Assembly: GCA_011037195.1 (NCBI GenBank)
Contig: JAAEAF010014740.1
Coordinates: 1 to 64,000 of the forward strand
Reading direction: 5' to 3'
From: Triatoma infestans
Lineage: Eukaryota; Arthropoda; Insecta; Hemiptera; Reduviidae
Length of the DNA stretch: 64,000 bases
In this document: positions 1 to 11,449 of the stretch, piece after piece
Layout: the number at the start of each line of letters is the position of its first letter
Position numbering within the stretch: position 1 is the stretch's first letter
Translations under genes and position numbers: made by a program
Notes under the pieces: model-generated
What the model saw: only the letters and a program-made list of their open reading frames with translations
Told to the model about the DNA's origin: nothing
Database searches by the model: none

Positions 1-735
1 CATATGCGACTCCACGTTCTTCCCTACTTATGTTAGAATCCAGGAGCTCTGTTGGTATGTTTCGGATGGGGCATGATATGTTGGGATGCGTAAAAGTTTC
101 AGTGTAGTTTGTGCGACTAAGTTTCAGGTTAGTGAGCGCGAATAGGTCTCAGAGTTGAAATAACCAAATATTGCAGAAGTCCTCAGTTACATTAATAATT
201 AATTAAATTAATACAAACGCCTTGTGTGAAAATTCTGATTATGTTTAGCTAAAAATTAGTTTATAAAGATAGAAATTTAAAGTAGCGCACTCTGTATGAG
301 AGAGAAAATTGTTTAATTGAAGCCTTCTAAAACGAAATAATTTAGTAAGACGTTCCATGCAAATTATCATGATAAAATTGTAATTAATAATTTTAATTAA
401 ACTTCATATATTATGTACACACATGAATTACCTTACATTATTTGAAACAATTTCTCAGAAAATTGTTTGTATTAATACACATTGGAAGTATTGATTGAAT
501 TTCAAATTTGAAGAAAATCGGTGTTAACCAGAAGTGCAATTTTACAAAATAAGTTTTTCCGGTTTTTGGTAATTTCTCGAAATTGATTTCCTTTAAACTT
601 GGCATGCTAACTTCACATATAATAAGAGCGAGTTACTGTAATTTCATATATTTTTCCCCAAAAAATTATTTTGGATAGTTGTGCGGAATTTGTGTCGTTA
701 ATTTTAAATGTTATATGTAGTGGGTTCAGTGTTTT
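1..735. other. AT-rich sequence, no gene seen
   Basis: No open frame, exon pattern or RNA gene is convincing here. Around 480-620 there is a weak copy of the interspersed repeat that recurs at 1060, 4000, 7900 and 30600 (text resembling 'aaatttgaagaaaatcgg' followed by a 'ccggtt'-like tract). The rest is unassigned. Confidence 0.6.
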
Positions 736-1000
736 CTAGAGCGCTCTACTGGGCCATAATATAATCATCACTTCTCTACCGGCCAAGATTAGTAGGTAGG
801 TTGTTACATAGCCTCCACCCTCTCTATATTTATGTAAAAATTTGACAAAAATATCCTGATGATGGGCGATCGCCCGAAACCGGTCGGTGACCACAAAAAG
901 AAGCAGGTTATCACGATAAAGATCTCTGATGCTTTCCAGCTCTGCGAAACCAATCACAATATATTATTAATATTATCTATGAGGTAAAACCTACATTGTA
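736..1000 (+). repeat. Penelope-like terminal-repeat fragment with hammerhead-like core
   Basis: The segment is a longer copy of a repeat also found at 24840-25000, 26695-26880 and 32893-33030, there in the opposite orientation. On this strand it carries CTGATGA (856-862), a GGGCG/CGCCC hairpin (864-875), GAA (876-878), the palindrome ACCGGT (879-884) and C885. The four bases before CTGATGA (TATC, 852-855) can pair with GGTG (886-889) through two Watson-Crick and two G-U pairs. This is the order of parts of a type I hammerhead ribozyme. Such motifs are known from Penelope-like elements. Assignment to that class is inferred from the motif only, as no reverse transcriptase is attached. Confidence 0.55.
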
Positions 1001-1059
1001 CTGAAGTGGTACTTTAGAGTAAAGCTTAATGTTACTTTTTCCTCAGAACCGTCTTTTAC

Positions 1060-1400
1060 AAATAAAAATTATGGGCATTTAGGTGCTTAGATAGTATACC
1101 AAATTTAAAGAAATACTGAAAATACCATTCAGTGAAGACTCGGTTGCGGTTGATGGATTTTTAACGGATTCCTTCATGTCAGATGCGGTGGTAATACCTA
1201 AATTGAATACCAAGTATGAACTTCAAGCTATTTCTGTCGTTTTTGAGACTTTTCGTTCAAACATTACAGCTGCAAAGCCATTTTTTTTCTACTCAGGGGA
1301 CCACAAAGCATGTATTTCCGGTGACAACACAATTTCGAAAATTTGTCACCATCGCAATACTAGGAGTGAGGGAAAATACAAATATATACCGATAACAATC
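1060..1400 (+). repeat. Copy of the 'CTTCCGGTT' interspersed repeat
   Basis: This is a degenerate copy of a dispersed repeat with recurring pieces in fixed order: 'attcagtgaagactcggttg', then 'gatggatttt', then 'ggtaatacctaaattgaat', then a 'tttctgtcgtttttgaga' tract. Better copies lie at 4000-5110, 7620-8061 and 30590-31480. An open stretch across 1176-1550 follows this repeat and has no recognisable protein, so I do not call it a gene. Confidence 0.5.
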
Positions 1401-1878
1401 AAACCATCAATTCATTCGGATAAATATTTTGTTGACACAGACAACGAAAGCACCGGATATGCCCGAACTGGCGGCCTTGAACCGGAGGACTACAAAATAA
1501 AACAGACTCCCGTTGTAAAAAAAAAACAAACGATTGTAGAGGTTTTATAGTGTTGTATGAGTCACCCGTGAAGACCGACCGTCCGAACACAACACAATAT
1601 GTACAGCTCTTTAGCTTTCCGATTGGAGTTTGAAAACACACACACTCACAAACAAGTATTGGTTGTTGAGGTGAGCGGACTAGGTTTGTTTCGGGACGCT
1701 GGCAATAGAGCGCGCTCTTATTCCTGCTAATCCCACTACATTGCCAGTGTGGGTCTTGCGGCCCACCCGTACAGATCGTTAGGTTATAGTTCATTTCTAA
1801 AAACTGTGATAAAAAGTTCTTTTATTGTTTGTGTTGGTTAATTTTTTTTTTAGTGTTTTATTTTAATTTTTTGAAAGA

Positions 1879-1957
1879 ATGCCGACGGTGAACGGGCCGA
1901 GTGGAGAGGATGAAGGTGCCGATTCAGATGGATCCCTTACTTGGGAAGATTTTTTCG
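1879..1957 (+). CDS. Candidate first coding exon of an unrecognised gene
   Basis: From ATG at 1879 the frame reads 26 residues (MPTVNGPSGEDEGADSDGSL then TWEDFF) and runs, in phase 1, into a strong splice donor, GTAAGT, at 1958-1963. The stretch is clearly richer in G+C than the surrounding AT-rich DNA and lies downstream of a locally GC-rich block (1660-1770) that could be promoter sequence. The peptide is acidic and low in complexity, and I do not recognise a family. No following exon could be identified downstream. It does not join in frame to the sulfotransferase exon at 25583. It could be the start of a gene with a long first intron, or a chance ATG beside a chance donor. Confidence 0.35.
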
Positions 1958-3840
1958 GTAAGTTGATATATGTAGATTTAAAAATATACACAGTTATAAT
2001 GGTTTGAATGACAAAGTATTGGCGGTTATTATGTGCAATCTGGCTTGCCAAATTATATTTCCCTCTAGTTTGGAGAAAATCTTCAATAGATCGAAATTTT
2101 CTTACTCATTGATAGTTCAAAATATTTTCACTGATAACTTTGCATTATACTTGCGATATATTTTAATTCCTTGCCATATTTACTCGGTTGTTTCAAAATA
2201 ACTACTTGTTAATTCCGCAAAACACGAAGAGTTCATAGTTACTTAATATTTATTTTAGTGTTACTTATCCTAAAAATATAGTTCAAATATTTAGAAAATC
2301 AGATATTATCCTATAAATATAGCTTTTTAAACAATATTTTGTTTGAACAAGCAAAAAATTAGTTGGCTGGGGCGAAAAAAGGAACTTTTTATTTTTAAAT
2401 AAAGTTTATTCAACGTTTCGGACACCTTTGGTGTCCTTCCTCAGGAACTGTTAAGGAAGAATGGAGAAGATTCTTCTCGACCGTTGCTTTTCCTTTCGAA
2501 GAATGGAGAGTTAAATGTTCCAGGAGGTTATTGTGTCAAATTTTTTGTTTGTTTTTATTCACACGCAGGTTTTTTTTCTTCATTACCTTCCTCAATACAG
2601 AGGTTTATGCTGGTTGCAAAACTTTTTTTTATTTTGTAGGAATTATTTTGTAAATATTAGCTGCGTATATTATATTTTATTTCCTTAATCAAATGAGGAG
2701 GGTCTAGAAATTATTTTAATAACTTACATCTGTTTCAAAAGTTAATTTTTACTTTCTCTTACTCCTAAGTAAGAGGAAGTATTTTTTTTATTAAAATTTG
2801 TCAATTGTTTATAAGATCACGGTGTGTTCTTTGAGTATTTATGAAGGAAATTAATCAGTTCACTTCGATGTGCTATTTTTTTTAATTTTTAATTATTGTT
2901 GTTTATTACTAATTTATTGTTTTTTTTTTTTGTTAGGATTAGATATTGTATGCGATATTTTGAACTAATAAAATTTAGGAAGTTACTTTGTTTATGTTAG
3001 ATCAGTTTATTTGCTTCATTCTGTAACCTAACCTATATTCTCTATTCAGTGCTAACTGTATATTTATCTTAATTTAAAAAGAAAATATTTGTTTATGTTC
3101 ATAGCACCTGAATTTGCACTCTTTAATAGCATCTTATCAGCCTTGAAATACATTTTTTTTTTTTTAATTTTCCTACTATACTACTACAGAAGACGCATTG
3201 AAAATCAGTACCGTAACCTTGATTTTGAACAACTTGCTGTACATGTTTTTTCAATATGATCTTTTAGTTTGTAAATCAGAATGCCGTCTGTAATTGTTAA
3301 AATTCTGTTTACATTTAACTGGCCTTCTTTTTCTATTATTTTGATAAATTGTTTATATTTTTTTTTTGTTCTTTGAACGATAATTACTGACAGATTATGT
3401 ATTGTGAATACACCATGTTTTCATTTTCTATTTTTTCATTAAAATTCTGTAAGCCACTCTTAAAACGCATTTATATTCTTATTATACTTTTACTTTCTTA
3501 CACAAACCTTTCATGTCTTTGGAAACACTTTTTTTTTATGTAGAATAATTTCTTTTTGGATTAATTTCAATTGGAAATCGACTTTCTATTGATTGGTTAT
3601 AATTTCTTTACTTTTTTAAGTAATATTTATACTTCTTTATAAAATCGTCTTGCAAAATGTATAGACTATTAAGATATTCTTTTATTTGCTACAAAGAAAG
3701 AATATCTTGTTAAATTCAATTCAGTAATTTTTATACCTAGCTATTGGGGTTTTCCCACCCGTAAGAAATACTTTACAACCTGCAAATTCCATTTAGTTTC
3801 ATAATAAAATGTAAAGAATTTTTCTTTTTTATTTTCTTCT
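1958..3840. other. AT-rich, gene-free stretch (possible first intron)
   Basis: Long runs of T and A with no coding pattern. It would be intron if the exon ending at 1957 is real. The only structured item is the hairpin repeat at 2400-2450, listed separately. Confidence 0.5.
2400..2450 (-). repeat. Hammerhead-like hairpin of a Penelope-like element (GTT type)
   Basis: On the minus strand the order is GTTC (from 2448 down to 2445), CTGAGGA (2444-2438), one unpaired A, a perfect 7-bp stem GGACACC/GGTGTCC with loop AAA, GAA, ACGTT, then GAAT. GTTC and GAAT can pair, one pair being a wobble. CTGANGA permits any base at the fifth position, so the core agrees with the hammerhead consensus except for the extra A before stem II. 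The adjacent text 'aataaagtttatt' is typical of element ends. No coding sequence is attached. Confidence 0.5.
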
Positions 3841-5200
3841 AATAAGTGGGAAAAAATGAGCTTATTTCCGTGGAAGTTAACTTCAAATTTGATACTTCAC
3901 AGGCTGTGAAAAACGTCCATTTTTACCAGTGTTTTTGTTTAATATATACTGTTTTAGGCATTCATTATTGGGAGAAGTCAAATAAAGAGATTCAGCTGCT
4001 TCAAAACCCTTTAAAAATCATCTTGCTCAGAGAAATGTTACAATGTAAAAAAGTAATTCCCATTTCTTGAAATTGCTCAAGTTCTCATAAAAACCATTCA
4101 ATAAAAGTTCACTTACGGTTAACGGATTTTGATAGGGTGCCATTAAAATATTAAATGAAGCATTAAAGAAATCTAATGAATAATCTTCCTTAATACCCTA
4201 TTCAACGAGCACAGATCAAATTAATGAACTTTCAGGAGGAGCCGCTCATAAAATTCAATTTAGAAAATGTACAATTGCTTTTAATGCGCGGGTCACCTGA
4301 TAAGAACATCAGCAACGTCGAAGATAAAGCAACATAAAATTAATAATAAAAATATATATATTTTTTATTGTTTTTATGACAGTAATAATTTTTTATAACT
4401 GTAAAAATCAAGAAATAAAGAAAAAGATCAATTCATTAAAATTATTTATAATAGGTTTAAAAAATCCGACTGGCGCCTTTTGTGGCTCCTCAGCCTCATT
4501 AAATTAGATATTATTATATTAGTAAATCATTAAGGTTATGAACTTCCGCATATAAATTAATTTCTTCCATCTTTGTTCTAAACAAAATTGTGCTATATAG
4601 ACGTGATAATTAAAAAAAAAATTGTTTAATTTTTACTTTCACCTACTCCTGCCGATGGGGCATTGTAGATCGTGTCAAATTTACAAAATTGAGTTTGCGC
4701 CTGAAATGCAAGTTGTGAGGCCCTACAAGGACGGAAAAAATGTTTTTAAGCGAATGGTGTTTATGTGCGTGTGAGACAAAGTATCTCAAAAACCAAAAAT
4801 CGCAGGAAGCTCTGTTTCGATACAACTTTTCGATCAGACACGAATATTCCAGCAAAATCCTCAACTGGCGTGCGACTTTATTGAAAAGTTTTTTTTCAGT
4901 GTCGCCTTTTTTCTCGAAAGCGGCTCCACATGAAGTACCATTTTATTATAATGTCACGTTCTATCTCCTATATAGTATTAATGTACATTAGAAGCATTGG
5001 TAGAATTCCAAATTTGAAGAAAATCGGCTCATCAGACGTGCGACTTTACAGAATAGGATTTCGTTTTTTGAAATTTTCCCTTTTATACTTAGAATGGCTG
5101 CATAGATATAAACCTGTCACTTTTATCTGTAACATTTTCCGGCGCTGGTATAGTGTAGCGGTTACGTCGCCCCGGACAAAAAGACAAATTGCCGCCCCTT
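3841..5200 (+). repeat. Degenerate copies of the 'CTTCCGGTT' repeat
   Basis: Pieces of the dispersed repeat recur at about 3970-4140 ('gttcacttacggttaacgga'), 4625-4870 ('ctcaaaaaccaaaaatcgca') and 4930-5110 ('aatttgaagaaaatcggc'). Short open frames across this region fall inside the repeat and have no recognisable protein similarity. Confidence 0.45.
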
Positions 5201-5519
5201 AAGAATATATATATATTTTAAGCAAGGTCTATGCATGTTCAAACACAAGCTGAAGCAGCGCTCTGCTCGCGTGCTAATGCTCTTCTGTTCAGAGAAGTAT
5301 ATGCATGTACAAACAAGTTCGAGCTTCGTCCTTTACAAATTCTGCGTTAATTTTTCAATAATAGTGTAAATATTTTTAGCTTTCAGACATAAACAATATA
5401 AATACGCGACGCACTGTAAATTTTTAGCGAACGATAAAATCGATATGTGAAATTTTCTGTTAATTGAGTATTTAAGATATCAATATTTTTCTCACACTTA
5501 CAGCCAAAATGGCGCCCCT

Positions 5520-5845
5520 AGAGCGGACGCTGTTAGTATGCACTAGAGCGGACGCTGTTAGTATGCACTAGAGCGGACGCTGTTAGTATGCACTAGAGCG
5601 GACGCTGTTAGTATGCACTAGAGCGGACGCTGTTAGTATGCACTAGAGCGGACGCTGTTAGTATGCACTAGAGCGGACGCTGTTAGTATGCACTAAGAGC
5701 GGACGCTGTTAGTATGCACTAGAGCGGACGCTGTTAGTATGCACTAGAGCGGACGCTGTTAGTATGCACTAGAGCGGACGCTGTTAGTATGCACTAGAGC
5801 GGACGCTGTTAGTATGCACTAGAGCGGACGCTGTTAGTATGCACT
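5520..5845 (+). repeat. 25-bp tandem repeat, 13 units
   Basis: Thirteen consecutive units of a 25-bp sequence beginning AGAGCGGACG and ending GTATGCACT span 326 bp. Twelve units are identical in length and, as far as I can read, in sequence. One has a single extra A near 5695. The unit is GC-richer than its surroundings. The array ends abruptly in AT-rich DNA on the right and begins inside the text 'aatggcgcccctagagcgg' on the left. Confidence 0.95.
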
Positions 5846-6902
5846 ATCCACAAAAATTAAAATTAAAACTATTATTTTCAAAACATTTATTATTACGGTT
5901 GAACTTTACTTATGGTCGTCCCTCATGACGGTAAGCGCGCGAAAATAGAACAGTAATCCACTTATTTTCGAGTTTGACCGGCTAAGGGTTTTTTTTTATC
6001 AATGGGTGGTACGGGGGGCTTCCGTAGAAGAGATTACTGAATACCTTACCCTAGTAAGTTATACTAGAGTAGAGCACATATTTATACAGTATCTATCAAC
6101 ATGGGTAGAGCGCACACTGTACCGGCACCCATCCCCCCCCCCCAAAGTATTTTAGATACTTGTAGGAAATTTGTCGCATTATATTTCAAATATTTTATGG
6201 AATTGATTGAGTGTTATTGGTGCGCTGAACTGGATTATATTACAATCCAGGCTGGGCCGGTACGTGGCCCTCCATCACCTCTGTATTTATGTTTGGACAA
6301 GTGAGTACAATTTGAAATTTAAATTTAAAAAAGAAATTGTCGTTTTATATATATACAGTTTTAAAAGGTGTGAGGGAAAGTGGTATGAGTTATTCACATC
6401 AGGTTTTTCTGGGAAATTGTTTTTTGGGGCCAGATACGCTACGTTTCCCACAAATGATATTTTGCCCTTTTATTTTAGCGACTATCCACCATTAATAATT
6501 TCTAGTTTCCTGCAGCACGCATCATTAACTCTGCCTTACCACTGAAGTTATCAGTTCACTTCTTACACTTCGTTAATCTGATCTACACCTCAACGAGGTG
6601 TTGAATTTAACTCGACAACGGGAGGTTTTGACAGATACCAAAAAAAAGAAACCAAAATTTGCTCATTGGGTACGCTGGGTAGTTTGTAGAGATGCCCTCT
6701 GTTCTAACTTTCTAATTAAACAGTCCTTCCATCTTCAGTGTTTCAGTAATATTAGTTAAAAGTAAAAAATAAATAAATAAATCTGAATTTCTTAAAATTA
6801 ATCGATAAGACTGATAGTAGTTAGTTTTAGTGTGATTGTATATTTTATCGTACACTAAAATTTTGTATCATTTTGTCAAAGCCGTTCAAATTTATGATTA
6901 AA
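5846..6902. other. No gene seen
   Basis: Mixed AT-rich sequence with a run of nine C at about 6133. Open frames at 6101-6304 and 6207-6545 show no recognisable domain, no exon-like boundaries and ordinary base composition, so they are not called. Confidence 0.5.
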
Positions 6903-6917
6903 AAAAAACAAGAAAGT

Positions 6918-7179
6918 AGGGAAAGGGATAGCTAAGTGGTTAGCGCACTAACTCCCACGCGGAGGTCCCGGGTTCGAGTCCAGCTGTGCTGCCCTTAGAT
7001 TTTCTCTTCCTAGGAGCCACTACAGCTGACCTTCTGGTGGTGGACAGTGTTGTCTATAGCGAGAGGACCCTGTCCTGAGGCCGGCAGTGCACTGATTAGC
7101 GCCGGACGCAAATGACCATAGATGTTGACGCGCCTTAAATAAGAAAAAAAACATAAAAAAAAAAAACAACCAAGTCAAG
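6918..7179 (+). mobile_element. tRNA-derived SINE, full length with TSDs
   Basis: The head carries a Pol III A box (TAGCTAAGTGG) and B box (GGTTCGAGTCC) about 35 bp apart, like a tRNA gene. A body with 'ggacagtgttgtctatagcg' and 'atgaccatagatgttgacgc' follows, then an A-rich tail. A 15-bp direct repeat (AAAAAACAAGAAAGT) flanks it at 6903-6917 and 7180-7194, which marks retrotransposition. The same family occurs at 14068, 14705, 30045, 44407 and, reversed, 50249. Confidence 0.9.
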
Positions 7180-7194
7180 AAAAAACAAGAAAGT

Positions 7195-8061
7195 CTCTAA
7201 AACCAAAGAGTTCAAATTAAATGAATCTGCATAATTATTTGTGTGGTTTCAAAAAATATAAATATTATATTAGTAGGTTAAAAATAGACACTAGTTATGT
7301 GAGTTTTGAGAGGATGTATACTTGCCCTTAGCTGCCCTTTCTTATCTCTGGGTAACTCTTATTTTATCGCAGGAAACCATTAAAAAGACACAGCTTCCTT
7401 TTATAAGTGGATTTATCAATATAATTCTTTCTTTCGTTTAAAAAAAAAGAATATAGTAATGTCATAAAAAATTCTGCCAAAATTACCAAGATTACATCTC
7501 TTAGAAAAAGTATAATGTGAAACACCCATTCGAAATTTGCATTAAAATTGCGATCTTTACAAACGTCTGCGAATTTTTCCTGAATAAATATTTCAATAAA
7601 ATGATTGGTTACTATTGTGCAATTGCATTCCAAGTTTTACTAAAATCCCTTTAGCCGTTTTGAAAAATTTCAAAATGTTTCAAAAACCAATCTGTAAAAT
7701 CTTACTTCCAGTTAACTGAATTTCTTCAAATTTAAAGTTGTAGCAATACTTCCTCTAATATCCCTTAATATTATATAAATGATAACAATCATACATTGTA
7801 CTGAAGTGAGAACTCCGAAAAAGTACAATTTTCCTTGAAAAATGCTTCAAATAAAAGTGGTAGGCTTTATGTGTAAATAGTACACGAATTTCAAACAAAA
7901 TCGTTAGAGTCGTTTTCAACAAAATCACGAAAAACTGCAAGAAAAAAGAAACATTCAGTAAAGACGCACTTCCGGTTGATGGATTTTGCCAAAACCTTCC
8001 ATGTTTGAGCTTTCTGCGATTTTTCGTAAATATTTTGTTCACACACGCATATACATAATGC
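7195..8061 (+). repeat. AT-rich sequence ending in a 'CTTCCGGTT' repeat copy
   Basis: 7195-7620 is gene-free. From about 7620 the dispersed repeat is recognisable: 'aaatgcttcaaataaaagtg', 'aaaatcgttagagtcgtttt', 'agtaaagacgcacttccggt' and 'gatggattttgcc', followed by a short 'cacacacgcatatac' tract. The same order occurs at 30840-31450. Confidence 0.55.
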
Positions 8062-8117
8062 GTGCACTGACAAGGTACGGGCGACAATGACCATAGATGT
8101 TGACGCGCCTTAAATTA
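8062..8117 (+). mobile_element. 3' end fragment of the tRNA-derived SINE
   Basis: The text 'caatgaccatagatgttgac' followed by 'gcgccttaaatt' matches the 3' end of the full-length SINE at 6918-7179. The head is missing. The fragment lies between a 'CTTCCGGTT' repeat and the gypsy LTR that begins at 8133. Confidence 0.75.
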
Positions 8118-8132
8118 AAATAATATATATAA

Positions 8133-8443
8133 TGTGGGAAGGTTGGGTTCCTCAATGACTATAGACCGATTGATCCTTAAACAAATTTTATTTGAATATC
8201 AATTAATACAAAAGATTATAATAAAATACAGAATATTGTTAAATTATGAAATAAAGTTACCTTAAACAAAAATCGGTTTTTATAGTCAATACAATATAAT
8301 ACTCGGTGAAACAACAAATAATAATTAAAAATACAGAAAATGATGGCTACTTCTTTATACAAAAGTACTCACTATAAACCATATGTTTATTTAATCGCAC
8401 ACACCCAAGCGGCACAGATGAAATAGGAACATTCACTTTTACA
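8133..8443 (-). repeat. 3' LTR of the gypsy element
   Basis: The 311-bp repeat starts TGTAAAAGTG and ends CTTCCCACA on the element's sense (minus) strand, giving the usual TG...CA ends. It matches 12674-12984 except for one T/A difference near 8217. It sits directly against the polypurine tract. Confidence 0.93.
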
Positions 8444-8455
8444 TCTCCCCCCCTC
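8444..8455 (-). other. Polypurine tract
   Basis: On the sense strand GAGGGGGGGAGA sits immediately upstream of the 3' LTR. This is the expected place for the primer of plus-strand DNA synthesis. It overlaps none of the integrase core. Confidence 0.8.
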
Positions 8456-11449
8456 GGAAAGGTAGGAGCTTGCTGCTGTGCACAAAATTGGCCTGTGATC
8501 TGTGGCGGTTGCGGTTTATTTCATATATTGCGGAAGATACCCGACGCGAAATCTCAAATGGTCCTGATCGTATTGGGTCTAATTTATTCCGGTTCAGACG
8601 ACTGCCTGTTTCCACATAGACCAAATCACCAACTTGGAAATCATATTCCTTTCTGTTCCGGTCAATTCTGGATTTATTGAGATCATGATGCCTTTGAGAA
8701 TTTTCTGCGGCCTGTAATCTATCTTTTATTAAATCTTGTGGTTGGTTAAGAGACGATGGTAGTATTGAAGTTTGTTTTCCCGTAAGTAGATAGAGTGGGG
8801 AGAACTTTGTCACACTGTGAGTTGTACGATTATACTCATCTGTACATTCTCTAGCAATTTTAGACCATGGATTTTTTTGGTTTTCTCTAATCTTGCAGCG
8901 AATACGATTGACCAGAGTTTGATTTAGGCGTTCATTTAGGCCGTTTGAAAAAGGACAATCCACCGCCGTGAAGAGTAATGTGACACCCCAATGGCGCAGG
9001 AAAGTTTTAAATTGCCTTGAATTAATGCCCGTATACTGATCTGCCAGGAGAATCTTCACCTTATTTTTCTCAAAAATAGGTCGAAGGAACCTAATCAAGT
9101 CCTTAGCTTGTTGCCCACGTGAAGGACAGGTGTAAGCAAATCGTGTGAAATGGTCAACCAAAAGGTGGAGATAACGATTGGGCGATCGATTCCCTGCAAA
9201 ACCACCAATCGTATGAAGTGACATGATACCATATGGCTCCTTTGCTGGGCCTAGTTGTGATAAGAGACCAATTTCTCGGCATGTCTGGATTTGTTCTTGT
9301 TACAAGTATTACAATTCTTGCAAAAATCTCTTATAAGGGAGTCCATGTGTCGGAAATAATAAAAAGGACGAATTTTGGCTGCTATGTGACCTACTCCAAT
9401 GTGACCGTAGTATGTATGGACATTCTTGATTAATGTTAACCCAAAATCTTTGGACACAAAAATACGTTCTTTTCCTCGTATCTTTTTATAAAAAATTTCA
9501 TTTTTTTTATATGTTTCTTTGTCAGTAATGAGTTCACTGGAATTGTCTTCTTGATCCCGTTTTATATCATCAATTGCGACAAAATTAACAATTTGAAGCA
9601 CTTCGTCTTCATTTTCAAAGCACTCCAGAACCGGATTTCGTGACAGGGCATCTGCTTTCTGATTTGCCTTCCCTGGAGCATATCGTATGGTAAAATCATA
9701 TTGAGACAGGTAATATACCAAGTCTCCTAGCTCTTCATCAGTTCTAGCTTTTATTTTAAGGTTTTCTAATGGCTTGTGGTCGGAAATTACTTGGAACTTG
9801 TGCCCTAACAACCAATGCTGCCAATAACGTATTGCCTCTTTTATTGCTAAACACTAAAGGTATATTGCCTTCTTTTTCGCCTGTGTTGGGGAGAGTTTCT
9901 TCGAGAAGTATGCTACGGGGTGTAGCTCCCCATTATCTTGAACTTGCTTTAAAACTGCTCCAACACCCAGAGTACCAGGAGGGTTCTGTAAACAGGAAGG
10001 TTTCTCTTTTTGGATCAAAAATTGATAAAATTGGACTTTGGCATAAATAATCTTTTATTTTGCTGAATGTCGTATCACATTCAGGCGTCCATAGAAACTG
10101 TATATTATTTCGCAGAAGGTTACGAAGGGGTTCTAGTAGTCTCGTATAGTCTGGGATGTACTTATGGTAGAAATTAATTTTCCCTAAGAACTGACGAATA
10201 TTTTTTTTATTTTGTGGCTTAGGAAAATTCTTAATTGATATCAGGTTGTCCTGATGAGGACTGACTGTGTTATAACTGATTATATGGCCTAAGTATTGTA
10301 CTGATGACTGTGCAAAATTACATTTGGATTTGGATTTTAATCGGAACCCCTCCTCTTGAATCGCTTGTAGCAATTGGTGGATATGTTTAAGGTTTTCGTC
10401 AAAATTTTCAGAGAATACCAAGATATCATCGATGTAATTAGTACATAAATCCTGAAGAAGATGCTGTCGAATTGTCGTAGCCAGAGCACGTTGAAAAACT
10501 GCTGGTGAAATTTTCAATCCGAAAGGTAGTCTCTTCCATTGATAATGTCCAGTTTGAGTAACAAAAGCAGTCTTATGGCGATCCTTCGGTCTTACTGGTA
10601 TAGACCAGAAAGCGGAATAAATATCCAAAACTGAGTACCATCTACAGTTCCTCGTTTTTACTATAATATCTTCAATTATTGGAAACGGTTGAGATTCTGG
10701 CACTAAAATTTTGTTAAGATCTCGAAAATCAATGCATAAACGTGAGCGTCGCCCTTCTTCCTTCTTGTAAGCTAAAGTTACTGGTGCTGCAAATGGAGAT
10801 GCAGATTCTTCTATTAAGTCCGCCTCAAGTAACTTGGTTATTTGGCTTTCTATTTCTTGGTTATCTGGAATCGAACATCTATAAGGTTTCTTTGAAATGT
10901 ATTTAGTTTCCAAGAGTTTAATGTGAGCCTCATGATTCTTTACCTTTCCCACATCATATTTGTGTTTAGCAAATATTGCTGAATTTGCAATTATTAGCTC
11001 TAAAAGTTTTGTTTTCTTTTCTTGGTCTAGATGATGTAATTTATCTAAATATACAGAGTATTCGTCTTCACAATAATTCAGTCTGTGAATATCTGTTTTA
11101 TTTAAATCGTTAATTATTTCGACATTATTTTCGTTAACTCTTTGGAGAATATTCAATTTATCATCTTGCAGTAAACGAAATTTCTGAATAGCATCTAATC
11201 CCAATATCACATCATAAGAAAAAGCATTATTTTTTATAACATAAACTTCTATTTCTTGTTCTATTTTATGAATCTTCAAAGGCAATTTTATCTTATTATA
11301 GCTTTTTTGCACACCACTAATTGTCTTAAATGTTTGCTCATTCTTTAATATCTTATCTTTTATATCTTCTATAAGTTTAGAATTTATCAGTGTTACGTTT
11401 GATCCACTGTCATAGATTCCCGTAACTCTGGTATTGTTAACTGTAACAT

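Noticed and set aside
1176..1550. Open frame of 124 codons
   Set aside because: It starts inside a dispersed repeat and has no recognisable family or exon context.
5140..5205. tRNA-like text 'ctggtatagtgtagcggtta'
   Set aside because: It resembles a D-arm region, but no B box or T arm follows at the proper distance.
5520..5845. Regular 25-bp units considered as a CRISPR array
   Set aside because: Units are directly adjacent with no spacers, and the sequence is eukaryotic.
6918..7000. tRNA gene call at SINE heads (also 30060, 44420, 50440, 51590)
   Set aside because: A and B boxes are present, but no acceptor-stem pairing or mature tRNA 3' end exists, and each continues into a SINE body with an A-rich tail.
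8125..8132. Target-site duplication for the gypsy element
   Set aside because: The left flank (tatataa) and right flank (ctttta) do not match. The shared 'tataa' on the left is also found inside the element at the other LTR and is not a duplication.
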